Shown in pieces: positions 1 through 9,451 of a DNA stretch of 64,000 nucleotides. Every line of letters starts with the position of its first letter. The stretch's first letter is position 1. The notes under the pieces are model-generated. The model did no database searches. It had not been told where the DNA came from and saw nothing but the letters and a program-made list of their open reading frames with translations. The translations under genes were made by a program, and so were the position numbers. The DNA is taken from contig CAZQCF010000020.1 in assembly GCA_964592235.1 (NCBI GenBank), forward strand, positions 1 to 64,000, given 5' to 3'. This DNA comes from PLA3 sp964592235. GTDB taxonomy: Bacteria > Planctomycetota > Phycisphaerae > UBA1845 > UTPLA1.

Positions 1-1001
1 CCGCGATGAAGCTGAAATTCTCCCAGAGCGCCCGCGCCGGCGACATGGTCCTGCGCTGCGAAAAGGCCGGCAAGCAGTTCGGCGATCTCGTGCTGATCCG
101 CGATCTGGATTTTGAGATGACGCGCGGCGAAAAGGTCGGCATCATCGGCCCCAATGGTGTCGGGAAGACGACACTCCTTCGCATGCTGCTGGGCCAGACG
201 CCGCCGACTGCCGGGAAGGTTCGGCTGTTCGAGAGCCTCACGGTCGGCTACTACGATCAGGAGCACCGCGATCTGGACCCCGACCTGACGGTGATCGAAG
301 CCGTGCGGCGCGAGCGGCCGGACATGAGCGAGGCCATGGCGCGGTCGTTCCTCGCGCTGTTTCTTTTTCGCGGCGACGACGTGTTTCAGAAGGTCGGCAC
401 GCTCTCGGGGGGCGAGCAAAGCCGCGTGCTGCTGGCGCGACTCGTGGCGAACTCGCCGCAGGTGCTGGTACTCGACGAGCCGACGAATCATCTCGACATC
501 CCCGCGCGCGAAGCGCTCGAAGAGGCGCTCGCGCTCTTCCCCGGCAGCGCGCTCATCGTCAGTCACGATCGATACTTCCTCGACAAGGTCGCCCAGCGGC
601 TGCTCGTGCTCGTGGCGCGCGGGCAGCACGAGTTCGTCACCGGCAACTGGTCGGTCTATGCAGCCATCCTCGCCGAGCGGAAACAATCGAAGCGCGCGGC
701 GGAATTGCGCGAGCGCGAGCGCCGCCGGGCCGAGTCGGCCAATCGCGCCGCGCCGGCATCGGGCGCGCCGAAAAAGAAATCGCGCTCGCGCTACGCCGCC
801 CAACGCTTGCAGGAGCTGGAGGCCCGGATTGAAACGGTGGAAACAGGGTTGAAGGAAATGGAGGCGGGCTTCGCCGATCCGGCCGTGCTGCGCGACGCCG
901 AGCGTTCGCGCAAACTTCACGAAGAATACAACGCCCGCAAAGATGAACTGGCGGAGTTGATCGCCCAATGGGAGCAGTGCGTGGACGGCATGGAGACGTA
1001 G
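1..1001 (+). CDS. ABC-F family ATP-binding protein, C-terminal part (5' cut by window edge)
   Basis: This is the second ATPase half of a duplicated ABC-F protein, a soluble family whose members act on ribosomes or in antibiotic resistance rather than as transporters. The frame is open back to base 1, so the first ATPase half lies outside the window. Counting from the ATG at base 6, I see the P-loop GPNGVGKTT (residues 48-56), the signature LSGGEQSR (133-140), the Walker B stretch LVLDEPTNHLD (about 154-164) and the switch histidine in IVSHDRYF. A charged coiled-coil tail follows from about 225 to 331, as in Uup/YheS-type members. No membrane segments are present. The family is certain; the subfamily and cellular role are not. 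Confidence 0.9.
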   Translation, partial: AMKLKFSQSARAGDMVLRCEKAGKQFGDLVLIRDLDFEMTRGEKVGIIGPNGVGKTTLLRMLLGQTPPTAGKVRLFESLTVGYYDQEHRDLDPDLTVIEAVRRERPDMSEAMARSFLALFLFRGDDVFQKVGTLSGGEQSRVLLARLVANSPQVLVLDEPTNHLDIPAREALEEALALFPGSALIVSHDRYFLDKVAQRLLVLVARGQHEFVTGNWSVYAAILAERKQSKRAAELRERERRRAESANRAAPASGAPKKKSRSRYAAQRLQELEARIETVETGLKEMEAGFADPAVLRDAERSRKLHEEYNARKDELAELIAQWEQCVDGMET

Positions 1002-1031
1002 CGGGCAGGCCGACTGCACACGGCGAAATCG

Positions 1032-2444
1032 TCACGCGCCGGCGACGCGCTTTCCGCGATTCTTCAACCAGAGGTAAGTCATCAGCCCAGCGCCAATCAG
1101 GCCGAACGGAAGCATGGAGCCGATCCAAATTGTCGGACTAAGCGGTCCGCCATCGACGCCGCTGTCACGCGCGACGTAGATGAATAATTCGCCCAGTCCC
1201 CAACCTGACAGCAACGCTCCGTAGTATTGAAACGAATCAATGATGCCTGCAGAGCAGCCGGCCATTTTGCGCCCGCCCAGGTCCATGGCGGCGGCCGTGC
1301 CCAGGATCGAGTGAGTCGAATTGCACATCATGCTGACTCCAATGATGAGCGTGACGGCCAGCGCGGCGGAAGCCGAGCCACCGTGCGGGACCATCAGCAC
1401 GAGGGCGGTCATGACGACCTGCAACAGATAGAGCACCGCGGCGACCGGCGCTCTGCGACCGGCGAAGAGCAAGTCGGAGATATAGCCCGAGGCCATCGAG
1501 CCAACCGTCGCGGTAATCGGCAAGCCCCAGGCGAATGCCGCGAAGAGTGACGAGTCCTTGCCGACGTGCCAGATTTCATCGAGGTAGATCGCCCACCACG
1601 ATTCGATGGCGCGGCGGACAAAACCGGTGCAGAAATAGGCTCCTGCAACGATCCACACGGTTGGATTCGATGCTATCTTGCGAAATACGTCCCGAAGGCG
1701 CACGCGCTCATTGGGGTCATCGGGCGGCTCGTCATCGTGTTGAATCTCATAGCCCGCTTCTTCCGGTGTGTTCTTCACGCCAAAGTGCATCAACACGACG
1801 ATGAACAAAACCGCAATCGGCGGGATGATGAACAAATACCGCCAGTCCATCTTGGGAACGGTCAGCGTCACGAATAGCAGCGGCAGAGCAAAACCCGATG
1901 CCAGCAGCCGCGCCAGTTGCCCCGCGCCGATGGCGCCGAGGTTAATCATCGCGCCGAAGATTCCGGCCAGTGCCCCGCGTTCGCGCCGGCGAAACCATGC
2001 CGTGTTGATCTTGATGAACCCGGGCGCGCCGAACGCCTGGATGTAACCATCGGCCGAACGAATCAGCACGAGCAACGTGAGCATGCCGGGCAGGCTTGAC
2101 CACGCCACCAGGCCAAAGACGAAGTTCAGCGCAACGGTTCCCAGCGCGCCAATGAGCAAGGCCCGCTTGCCGCCAAGCCGATCGGTGAACAGGCCGTTCA
2201 CCATTTGCCCGACGGCGTAGGCGCCGTCTCGACCGGAGTTGATTTTTCCGTATTGCGACTTATCGAGGTTCAGATCGCGCATTAATTCCGGCGCGATCGG
2301 GCTAAGGTTGTATCGACACAGGTAGTAGGAGGCGTACGTTAATCCGAGGAGAATCCAGTTCTGCCCGCGTCGCGCGCGATAGCCCGGCGGCAGATCGCCG
2401 TGAACCGTGGAGGCGTCATTGGCCGGTGTGGCAGACTGGCTCAT
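1032..2444 (-). CDS. MFS transporter, OPA (GlpT/UhpT-like) family
   Basis: Twelve-helix major facilitator of 470 residues. The YASYYLCRYNLSPIAP stretch in the first helix and the GAYAVGQMVNGLFTDRLGGK loop after the second helix are typical of organophosphate:phosphate antiporters such as GlpT and UhpT, so the substrate may be a phosphorylated metabolite. The substrate cannot be read from sequence alone. I place the start at the ATG whose first base is 2444 because the protein MSQSATPAND begins there with a polar cytoplasmic tail. The frame extends 37 codons further upstream, but that segment looks non-coding. The gene converges on the ABC-F gene to its left. Confidence 0.8.
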   Translation of the reverse strand: MSQSATPANDASTVHGDLPPGYRARRGQNWILLGLTYASYYLCRYNLSPIAPELMRDLNLDKSQYGKINSGRDGAYAVGQMVNGLFTDRLGGKRALLIGALGTVALNFVFGLVAWSSLPGMLTLLVLIRSADGYIQAFGAPGFIKINTAWFRRRERGALAGIFGAMINLGAIGAGQLARLLASGFALPLLFVTLTVPKMDWRYLFIIPPIAVLFIVVLMHFGVKNTPEEAGYEIQHDDEPPDDPNERVRLRDVFRKIASNPTVWIVAGAYFCTGFVRRAIESWWAIYLDEIWHVGKDSSLFAAFAWGLPITATVGSMASGYISDLLFAGRRAPVAAVLYLLQVVMTALVLMVPHGGSASAALAVTLIIGVSMMCNSTHSILGTAAAMDLGGRKMAGCSAGIIDSFQYYGALLSGWGLGELFIYVARDSGVDGGPLSPTIWIGSMLPFGLIGAGLMTYLWLKNRGKRVAGA

Positions 2445-2629
2445 TCGCGAGTTTTCCGTCGGTGCGTTTCCCGGCAGGTCGCGAAGCGAGCCGTGCGCGG
2501 AGAGGGGAGATATACCCGCCGACCGCCTCGCGAGCAACCAAGCGAATTGAAACACTGATTTCGCAGTGCGTAGCCTCTTGCGACGAATCCTTGTGCCGGC
2601 TTCACGCGAATCCAGCGCAAACTGCGCGC

Positions 2630-3031
2630 TTAGCCGCTTGACCGGTTCAATTCGCCCGGATCAAACGGTTTGCCGCACTCGGGACACCGCGCCTCGACCA
2701 GCCCCGTCAGGTTATACCCGCACTCGGCGCACGCTGGGTGTTCCGGCTTGCGAATCTCCTTGTTGCAAATGATGGCCAAACCGCAACTGATTACAGGCGA
2801 GGCGGCCAAGAGGACCGTGAACGGAATCGCAGCGAGCATCTTGCCGCGCGGTACGCTAAGCACCATGAGCGCAGCAATGGTCGAGATGATTGCGATGCCC
2901 AGCCAGCCCATCGTCCGGCCGACCTGCCGCGCCCGCGGCCACGCTAGCGTGCTGCACACATACCCGGCGACGAGCATCCCGAGCGACGGTGCCACCACGA
3001 AGAATACATAGCTCCAGACGAATTTGGACAT
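2630..3031 (-). CDS. Small membrane protein with C-terminal zinc ribbon
   Basis: A 133-residue protein with three or four hydrophobic segments (about residues 5-25, 40-60, 68-90). It ends in a four-cysteine ribbon, CAECGYNLTGL followed by ARCPECGKPF, at about residues 100-125. That ribbon resembles the tail of the gene near 34.3 kb and is a recurrent architecture in planctomycetes. A zinc-binding cytoplasmic knob on a membrane protein is inferred; no function is known to me. It lies between the MFS gene (same strand) and the divergently transcribed PQQ-like protein gene. Confidence 0.65.
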   Translation of the reverse strand: MSKFVWSYVFFVVAPSLGMLVAGYVCSTLAWPRARQVGRTMGWLGIAIISTIAALMVLSVPRGKMLAAIPFTVLLAASPVISCGLAIICNKEIRKPEHPACAECGYNLTGLVEARCPECGKPFDPGELNRSSG

Positions 3032-3156
3032 GAATGCCGCCCTGCCGAGGGCGTCGGGCCGCCCCGAATAAAGTGAACCGATCCCGCGTTTGTATCGCCA
3101 TTTCGCTACGTTTACAATCCTGTTGCGAGCTTATCCAGAACCTCCGGAGTCACCCC

Positions 3157-5490
3157 ATGCACGCTGTCGAATTCTCCACTTCGCCCCGATCCATCCGCGC
3201 GCCGTTCGCGCGAATCTGCATCCTGGCCTGCGCGATCGCCCTGGCGATCCCGGCGGTCCGCGCTGCGGCGGCGGAGCCCGTCCGCCTCAAGCCCGACGCC
3301 AAGTCGTTGAGCGACCTGTACGTCGAACACGAGCTGGATGTGAAACAGGCGACGACCGGCCCCGACGGCAAACCCATGAATGTCGACGCCCGCTCGGTTT
3401 ACGGCCTGTTGCAGAAGGCCAAGGCCGAAGGCGACGGCATGGTGCTGGAGGTGACGCTCGATCGCATGCTGGGCTACATGTCGTTCAGCGAATCGATGAA
3501 GAGCCTGTACGACAGCGACGACCCGGACTACGAAGAAGCATCGCCGATGCACAAGGACGCCTTCAACCCGGTTTTGAACAAGTCGCTGTCGATCACGATC
3601 GACGGCGCCGGGAAAGCGACGGGCGTCAGCGGCGGCGATCCGATCCGCGCGACCCTCAAGGAACTGGGCGAGTCCAACTTCGTCGGCAGCTCGTTGATCA
3701 ACGGCGATCTCGCCGACGTGCGCATCAAGTCGCTCTTCGGCGAGTCGCAGTTCGTCATTCTGCCGGAGCGCGAGGTAAAAGTCGGCGACACGTGGAAGAA
3801 GACCCAGCACGCGGAGCTGGAGAACATCGGCAAGGTCATCTACCAGTACGACTGCAAACTGGACAAGATCGAAAAGGCCGACGGGCGCGAGATGGCGATC
3901 ATCCATTACAAGGGGACGGTCGCGAAGGACCCCGACGACAAGCCCGCGAAGGATCAGAAGCCGACCAAGATGGACGGCACGCTGACGGGCGAGGCGCACT
4001 ACGATCTCGCCGCCAATCGAATCGTCGATACGCGCTATACGTCCGACGCAAAGATCGAGATGCCGTCGTGGTTTCAGCGCGGGCCGGACGCGCCCATGAT
4101 GAAGATCGACACGAAGGCAACCTACCACGGCACGTCGCGCCCAGTCGCCGAGCGCAAGAAGCAAAAGGCCGAGATCGCCGAGCGCATCGCCGCGGCACAG
4201 GCCAAGAAGGAAGCCGAAGAAGCCGCCGCAATGGCCGGGCCGGTCGATCCGCCGACGCCGGCGAACGACCCGGTGCCGTGGCTGCAATGGGGAGGGCCGG
4301 ATCGCAATTTCAAGAGCAGTGCCACCGGTCTGGCAAACCGCTGGCCGAAGGAAGGCCCGGCGAAGCTCTGGGAGCGGCCGCTGGGCGACGGGTTCAGTTG
4401 CATTCTGTGCGACGGCGACACGCTCTACACAATGTATTCGATCCGCGACAAGGAAGACGCGAAGAAGGGCGAGGAAGTCGTCGTCGCGCTCGACGCGAAG
4501 ACCGGCAAGACCAAGTGGGAGCACAAGTACGACGCGCCCTGGCCCGAAGGCTTGCAGATGGAGTTCGGCCCCGGCCCGCACAGCACCCCGCTGATCGTCG
4601 GCGACAAGCTCTACACCGTCGGCTGCACGGCGATGTTGCTCTGCCTCGACAAGAAGAGCGGCAAAGTCGTCTGGTCGGAAGACCTGCTCGCCAAGTACAA
4701 GGCCGACCTGCACATGCGCGGCTACGGCGCCAGCCCGCTGGAGTACAAGGGCAACATTCTCGTGACCGTCAGCAAGGAGAAGGGCCACGCAATCATTGCA
4801 TTTGAGAAGGACACCGGCAAGGTCGCGTGGAAGGGCGGCGAGTTCGACCCCGGCTACGCATCGCTGCTCGCTATTACAGTTGACGGCATCGAGCAACTGG
4901 TCGCGTTCGGCGGCAAGGCCGTGCTGGGCGTCGATCCGTCCGACGGCCACACGACGTGGAGCATCGATCACCCGACGCAATGGGGCGCGAACATCACGAC
5001 GCCGCTGTGGAACGCGAGCGACAAGACGCTGTTCATCTCCTCTGCGTACGGCATGGGCTCGCGCGGCGTGCAGGTCAGCAAGGCCGGCAGCCAAATCGCC
5101 GCGAAGGAGTCATGGTTCAATCCGCGCATGAAGATCCAGCACGCGACCGCCGTGCGCGAGGGCGACTGGATTTACGGCAGCAGCGGCGATTTCGGCCCGG
5201 CGTTCATGGGGTGTGTGAACGCGAAGACGGGCGAGTTCGGCTGGCGGCAGCGCGGCATCGCCAAGGCGACGGTGCTGCTGGCCGACGGAAAACTCATCGT
5301 GCTGGACGAGGACGGCTCGCTGTTTCTCGTGAAGGCCGACGCGGAGAAGTACCGGCTGCTCGGGAAAATGACAGGCGTCTGCAAGAAGACGGCATGGACC
5401 GCTCCCACGCTGTACGGGCGCACGCTCTACCTGCGCGATCGCGAGAAGATCGTGGCGCTGGACCTCGGCGCAGGCAAGACCGGCGCCTGA
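3157..5490 (+). CDS. Exported PQQ-like beta-propeller repeat protein with N-terminal DUF6263-like domain
   Basis: A 777-residue exported protein. The start at 3157 is chosen because a Shine-Dalgarno-like CCGGAG lies 7 bases upstream and the product then opens with a signal peptide (ILACAIALAIPAVRAAAA). Residues 30-370 form a domain resembling DUF6263. A low-complexity K/E/A linker follows. From about residue 375 (WLQWGGPDRNF) there are repeated blade-like units such as GDTLYTMYS, VALDAKTGKTKWEH and CLDKKSGKVVWSED, typical of PQQ-type WD-like propellers. Such proteins are abundant in planctomycetes and usually are not enzymes that bind PQQ. A periplasmic role in binding or assembly is likely. 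A different role for the N-terminal half cannot be excluded. Confidence 0.8.
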   Translation: MHAVEFSTSPRSIRAPFARICILACAIALAIPAVRAAAAEPVRLKPDAKSLSDLYVEHELDVKQATTGPDGKPMNVDARSVYGLLQKAKAEGDGMVLEVTLDRMLGYMSFSESMKSLYDSDDPDYEEASPMHKDAFNPVLNKSLSITIDGAGKATGVSGGDPIRATLKELGESNFVGSSLINGDLADVRIKSLFGESQFVILPEREVKVGDTWKKTQHAELENIGKVIYQYDCKLDKIEKADGREMAIIHYKGTVAKDPDDKPAKDQKPTKMDGTLTGEAHYDLAANRIVDTRYTSDAKIEMPSWFQRGPDAPMMKIDTKATYHGTSRPVAERKKQKAEIAERIAAAQAKKEAEEAAAMAGPVDPPTPANDPVPWLQWGGPDRNFKSSATGLANRWPKEGPAKLWERPLGDGFSCILCDGDTLYTMYSIRDKEDAKKGEEVVVALDAKTGKTKWEHKYDAPWPEGLQMEFGPGPHSTPLIVGDKLYTVGCTAMLLCLDKKSGKVVWSEDLLAKYKADLHMRGYGASPLEYKGNILVTVSKEKGHAIIAFEKDTGKVAWKGGEFDPGYASLLAITVDGIEQLVAFGGKAVLGVDPSDGHTTWSIDHPTQWGANITTPLWNASDKTLFISSAYGMGSRGVQVSKAGSQIAAKESWFNPRMKIQHATAVREGDWIYGSSGDFGPAFMGCVNAKTGEFGWRQRGIAKATVLLADGKLIVLDEDGSLFLVKADAEKYRLLGKMTGVCKKTAWTAPTLYGRTLYLRDREKIVALDLGAGKTGA

Positions 5491-5514
5491 CGCCAACCGC
5501 GCCCAACACCGAAA

Positions 5515-5594
5515 TGCGCGAGGTGGGACTCGAACCCACACGGTTGCCCACGGGAACCTAAATCCCGCGCGTCTGCCAATTCCGCCACTCGCGC
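5515..5594 (-). tRNA. tRNA-Leu (anticodon UAG)
   Basis: An 80-base class II tRNA read from the minus strand. The acceptor arms GCGCGAG and CTCGCGC pair fully. The anticodon loop TTTAGGT gives UAG, which reads CUA leucine codons. The T-arm GTGGG-TTCGAGT-CCCAC is standard and an 11-base variable arm identifies it as tRNA-Leu. The discriminator is A; CCA is not encoded (the next bases are TTT). Confidence 0.95.
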
Positions 5595-5883
5595 GCGTCG
5601 ACGGGCGACCCGACCGGCCGCGGGAGCTCGTCTCCCCCGCGCATATCGGTCTTCGGCCTGTTGCTGAATTCTCCCCGCGCCGACCACGCCGGTCAATTCG
5701 GGTTGGATTTCGCTCCGGGCCGTTTGACCCGGCGCGTTGTCCATCAATGGGTTGCGCCCTGCGCAACGCCCCGTGACCGCCCGGTTTACAGGTCCGTTAC
5801 ACCGGAAACACCGCTCAAACCCTTATATTGCCGATAGTTTGCTTCGCACACGAAGGGTCCTTTTACTCTTTTCTGGAGCTTGC

Positions 5884-7311
5884 ATGATGGCACCGTTGAA
5901 CGGTCTTAAGACACTCGTCTGTTTCATGGCCCTGGCGATCTTCGCGGTCGGCGCCGCCTCGCTTCGCGCCGAGCCGGCTAAGTCCGAGCCGGCGAAGGCC
6001 GAACCGGCCAAGACCGACGCCGGCAAGCCCGCCCAGGGCGCGGCCCAGCCGGGGCACGATCACGCCGGCCATGACCACGCGAGCCACGATCATGGCGCGG
6101 CCACCGGTTCGATGGGCGTCGGCACGGCGCCCGGTGCGGTTCAACCCGGCGCCACCGGGACGGTCCGCCCGCCCGATGTTCCGGCCCCCACGGTGACCAA
6201 CAAGCCGGGCGAGCTTCCCAAGGTGTCCTTCGACACGCCGACTTACGACTTCGGCCGTGTCAAATCCGGCGAGGAAATCCGCAAGGATTTCTGGTTCACC
6301 AATGCCGGCAACGGCACGCTTGAGATTCTCAAAGTCCGCCCCGCCTGCGGTTGCACGACCGCCGGCGAGCACGACAAGATCGTCGAGCCCGGCAAGACTG
6401 GGAAGATCCCCATCAAGCTCGGCACGACCAACATGGCCGGCCCGATCACTAAGACGGTGACGGTCTACACCAATTGCACCGGCGCCGAGGAGATGATCAC
6501 GCTCAATATCAAGGGCGAGGTCTGGCAGCCCGTGCAGCTCTCGCCGCCCAGCGCGTCGTTCGGCCGCCTCACGACCGCACAAGCCCAGGATGGCAGCCAG
6601 ACGCGCAAGCTGACGATCTCGAACAACACCGACAAGCCGGCCAAGATGAGCATCAAGGAATCGTCCAATCCCGCGTTCAAGGCCGAAATCGTCGAAGTCG
6701 AGACGGGCAAGAAGTTCGACCTGAACGTCACCGCGCAGGGTTCACTCACGAGCGGCATGGTCTCGGCCATGCTGACGGTGGAGACCGGCCTCGACGAAGT
6801 GCCCAGCGTCTCCGTGCCGATCAGTGCGTACGTCACCGCCGAGGTGGAAGTCGCGCCGAATCGGCTGTCGCTTCCGATGAATCGCACGGCCCCCCTCCAA
6901 CGACACCTGTATATCAACAACAACAACGCCAACAAGCCGCTGAAGATCAGCGACGTCGCGACGTCCAACGCCGCGATCAAGCACACCCTCACCGAGGTCA
7001 AGCCCGGCACGTCGTTCCGCATCACGCTCGACATCCCGGCGGATTACAAGCTCGCCTCGACCGGCGACACGGTCACCTTCAAGACCGACAACCCCACCGT
7101 CCCGACGGTCACCGTGCCCATCACCGAGATGAACTACGGCCAGTCGCGCGATCTGTCGGCGGCCGTGGGCACGCGCCCCGGCACGGTCTCGAGCAAGTCG
7201 CCGAACGCAAACGCCGCGCCGGTCGGCAGCGCCAAGGCGGCCACCGGTGCGACGGCGACCACGCCACCGGCGCCGGCCGCGAATCCCGGCAACGGCAACA
7301 GCAAGGACTGA
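5884..7311 (+). CDS. Exported DUF1573 (ASH-like) domain protein
   Basis: A 475-residue exported protein. The start at 5884 follows the SD-like TGGAGC by a few bases and yields a signal peptide (FMALAIFAVGAASLRA). A linker rich in EPAK repeats and HDHAGHDHASHDH follows (about residues 30-75) and could bind metals. DUF1573 begins near residue 105 with the diagnostic FDTPTYDFGRVKSGE and PACGCTTAGEHD, followed by two or three further Ig/ASH-like beta-sandwich units. The C-terminus is an A/T/P-rich tail. DUF1573 proteins are very common in Bacteroidetes and planctomycetes; their molecular role is unknown. The neighbours are a rhodanese and a MauE-like protein in the same direction, suggesting one transcription unit. 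Confidence 0.82.
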   Translation: MMAPLNGLKTLVCFMALAIFAVGAASLRAEPAKSEPAKAEPAKTDAGKPAQGAAQPGHDHAGHDHASHDHGAATGSMGVGTAPGAVQPGATGTVRPPDVPAPTVTNKPGELPKVSFDTPTYDFGRVKSGEEIRKDFWFTNAGNGTLEILKVRPACGCTTAGEHDKIVEPGKTGKIPIKLGTTNMAGPITKTVTVYTNCTGAEEMITLNIKGEVWQPVQLSPPSASFGRLTTAQAQDGSQTRKLTISNNTDKPAKMSIKESSNPAFKAEIVEVETGKKFDLNVTAQGSLTSGMVSAMLTVETGLDEVPSVSVPISAYVTAEVEVAPNRLSLPMNRTAPLQRHLYINNNNANKPLKISDVATSNAAIKHTLTEVKPGTSFRITLDIPADYKLASTGDTVTFKTDNPTVPTVTVPITEMNYGQSRDLSAAVGTRPGTVSSKSPNANAAPVGSAKAATGATATTPPAPAANPGNGNSKD

Positions 7312-7326
7312 CGGCTCCCTCAACTC

Positions 7327-7353
7327 GGCCTTCTCCGATCTAAGGAGAAGGCC
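7327..7353. repeat. 10-bp inverted repeat between DUF1573 and rhodanese genes
   Basis: GGCCTTCTCC and GGAGAAGGCC form a perfect 10-bp stem with a 7-base loop. There is no T-run after it, so it is a poor terminator. It could be an RNA-stabilising hairpin or a dispersed repeat. Confidence 0.5.
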
Positions 7354-7409
7354 GGGCGTGAGGCTTCGGCGCGCGGGGCTGCGATGCGGGTGAACTTGAG
7401 AATGCAACC

Positions 7410-7958
7410 ATGATGCGAGACTTCGCCATCGCCGGCTTCATTCTGCTGCTTAGCGTCGGCGCTGCAGCAACCAGCAACGCCGTGCGCAAGGTGACGCTCC
7501 CGTGGGTGCGCGAGCCGTTACCCGCCACGCCCGTTGAATCGGCGCCCGCGACGATGGTCGAAGGCGAGTCGGTCACGTCGACGCCGGCCGCGTCGGAAGC
7601 AGTCAAACCCGGCACCATCAAGATCGACGCGGTGCTGGAGCATTTGTCGGCCGGAACGGCGAGATTCGTCGATGCCCGCGAGGAGCGTGAGTTCGTCGAG
7701 GGGCATTTGCTCGGGGCGATCAACCTGCCGAGCAGCGCGATCTACAAGAACATCGAGCGCGTGCTGGGCGCGGCGTCGCCGGTCGACAAGATCATCGTCT
7801 ATTGCGGCGGCGGCGATTGCGAAGCGAGCCATCACGTCGCCGACGCCCTGCGGCGCGACTTCGGATTCTCGGATGTCGTCATCTACGAGAACGGCTGGGC
7901 CGAGGTCATGAGCAGCGGCCGGTTCAATGACCACTTCGCGACAGGGGCCGAACCATGA
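7410..7958 (+). CDS. Membrane-anchored rhodanese-domain protein
   Basis: A 182-residue protein with an N-terminal hydrophobic anchor (AGFILLLSVGAAA) and then a proline/alanine linker. The rhodanese domain covers about residues 70-175: VDAREEREFVEGHLLGAINLP is the classic first half, and the active-site loop is IVYCGGGDCEASHHVAD, with the catalytic cysteine in the CGGGDCEAS segment. It probably handles sulfane sulfur at the outer face of the membrane. It sits between a DUF1573 gene and a MauE/DoxX gene, an arrangement pointing to thiol or sulfur chemistry in the envelope, which is an inference. Confidence 0.8.
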   Translation: MMRDFAIAGFILLLSVGAAATSNAVRKVTLPWVREPLPATPVESAPATMVEGESVTSTPAASEAVKPGTIKIDAVLEHLSAGTARFVDAREEREFVEGHLLGAINLPSSAIYKNIERVLGAASPVDKIIVYCGGGDCEASHHVADALRRDFGFSDVVIYENGWAEVMSSGRFNDHFATGAEP

Positions 7959-7997
7959 CCGCCGACGGCGAGGGCATTAAGCATTCCGGTTGATCTG

Positions 7998-8459
7998 ATG
8001 ACACAGGAACACGGCGCGACAACGCCGCTTTGGCGAGCGGTAACGGCATGGATCTGCGCGCTGGGCGTCGCCGGCGTGTTTCTCTACGCGGGCTTTGAGA
8101 AGATCGTCGAGCCGCGGCAGTTCGTGATCGCCATTTCCAACTATCGCATCGTGCCGGAGCGCGGGCTGAATGCCATGGCGATGATTCTCCCCTGGCTGGA
8201 ATGCCTTGCGGCGGTCGCGCTGATACTCCCGGCGACGCGCCGTGCCGGCGCGATTCTCATCTGCGGAATGCTGGTCATGTTCATCATCGCCGTCAGTTAC
8301 TCGGCGCTCTACAAGGGGCTGAACATCGATTGCGGCTGCTTCGGCAAGGGCAACCCGTCGGCGGCCGGCGTTAAGACAATCGTGTTCGACTCCGCGCTGC
8401 TGCTGGCGACGTTCGCATCGGTGACGCTTTCCCCGATTCGACGGCGCGCCGCGGCGTGA
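7998..8459 (+). CDS. MauE/DoxX-like integral membrane protein
   Basis: A 153-residue protein with four predicted helices. It shows the DoxX/MauE hallmarks FLYAGFEKIVEPRQF near the first helix, SNYRIVP, and a cysteine pair in DCGCFGKG between helices 3 and 4. MauE-type proteins support disulfide formation or maturation of exported proteins, and DoxX relatives take part in thiosulfate oxidation. Forty bases separate it from the rhodanese gene, and a strong terminator follows 70 bases after its stop. It is therefore the last gene of the DUF1573 cluster. Confidence 0.75.
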   Translation: MTQEHGATTPLWRAVTAWICALGVAGVFLYAGFEKIVEPRQFVIAISNYRIVPERGLNAMAMILPWLECLAAVALILPATRRAGAILICGMLVMFIIAVSYSALYKGLNIDCGCFGKGNPSAAGVKTIVFDSALLLATFASVTLSPIRRRAAA

Positions 8460-8529
8460 ATCGCGCGGCGAAGATCAACGCCGGAATATTCAAATTCACA
8501 GTTCTTCACGCAACGATTCTGCGCAATAG

Positions 8530-8560
8530 AAAGCCCCCGGCAAGCGTGCCGGGGGCTTTT
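8530..8560 (+). terminator. Intrinsic terminator after MauE-like gene
   Basis: AAAGCCCCCGGCA and TGCCGGGGGCTTT form a 13-bp stem with a short loop, ending in TTTTGTTT. Its position between convergent genes suggests it works in both directions. It closely resembles the hairpin at 27549-27578. Confidence 0.88.
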
Positions 8561-8617
8561 GTTTAAAAGCGATTGATGCTCGGAATCCTGAACAGCGATT
8601 TCGAGCGTTGCAGCGAA

Positions 8618-9451
8618 TTATCGTCGGCGCGTCCGACGCAGGGCAAACAACAGGCCCGGTGCGAGCAGACCCAGCGTGGCCGGCTCCGGCACACCAACGA
8701 ACGCGACCGAAAGTCCCAGCTCGAAGACCTTGCCGCCGTCGCTCGGCGTGTTGTTGTTACCGCTCGATACGGTTGTGAGACCCAGCGCGCCGGGATTGGG
8801 CAATGCGCCCCACTTCCAGCTCGCCGTCGGACTCAAGAAGCTGCTCGTCGTGAAGTTGTACAACGCCGTGTTACCGTCGAGAAAGTATTGACCCGCCACC
8901 TGAACCTGCGGTTCGGGCGAGAACACACCGGGGCCGAAGTACGTGCCCTGCGGCAGGTTGTAAAAGCGTCCGCCGGTGCCGCCGTAGGTGTCGCGCATGA
9001 AGGCCGCGAGATAGGTGCTATTGTTCACGATGAGCGGCGTGACCCCCGTGGTGTTCGTAAAGGCCAGACCGGTCACTTCGACGTCGATCGACGCCGGATT
9101 GAGTGGATCAAACAAGCTGGTGCCGCCCGACGTGTAGATGTCGGCGAGGCTGTCGGGCACGTCGAGGTACCAGTGAACGATGCGGAAATCCGGACCGCCC
9201 TCGGAGACCATCTTGAGGATGATCGGGTCACCGCCAACCGTGCCGACCTGAACGTAGTCCTCCGGATCGCCATCAGTGATGGACAGGTCGGCCGGGACGA
9301 CGACATTGGTATTCACCACTGTGGTCGCGCCGTGCGTGACCTTCAAGTGAAACGAGCCGGTCGGTTCACCGACCTGGGCCATCGCCGGCGCGGCCGAGAA
9401 GACCGCGGCGGCCCCGGCAAACAGCGCCGTTCGAACAAGTGATCGAAACAT
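8618..9451 (-). CDS. PEP-CTERM sorting-domain exported protein
   Basis: A 277-residue secreted protein. It has an N-terminal signal peptide (ALFAGAAAVFSAAPAMAQ) and a C-terminal sorting tag: VPEPATLGLL, then a hydrophobic stretch, then RRTRRR. This is the PEP-CTERM arrangement recognised by exosortase and linked to surface display or extracellular polysaccharide. The central 220 residues are beta-rich and I cannot assign them a function. The gene converges on the MauE-like gene, sharing the terminator region. Confidence 0.85.
   Translation of the reverse strand: MFRSLVRTALFAGAAAVFSAAPAMAQVGEPTGSFHLKVTHGATTVVNTNVVVPADLSITDGDPEDYVQVGTVGGDPIILKMVSEGGPDFRIVHWYLDVPDSLADIYTSGGTSLFDPLNPASIDVEVTGLAFTNTTGVTPLIVNNSTYLAAFMRDTYGGTGGRFYNLPQGTYFGPGVFSPEPQVQVAGQYFLDGNTALYNFTTSSFLSPTASWKWGALPNPGALGLTTVSSGNNNTPSDGGKVFELGLSVAFVGVPEPATLGLLAPGLLFALRRTRRR

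Noticed and set aside
3112..5094. A 660-codon open frame on the minus strand
   Set aside because: It lies opposite the PQQ-like gene; its composition (R, A, V, L rich, no motif) is a GC-bias shadow.
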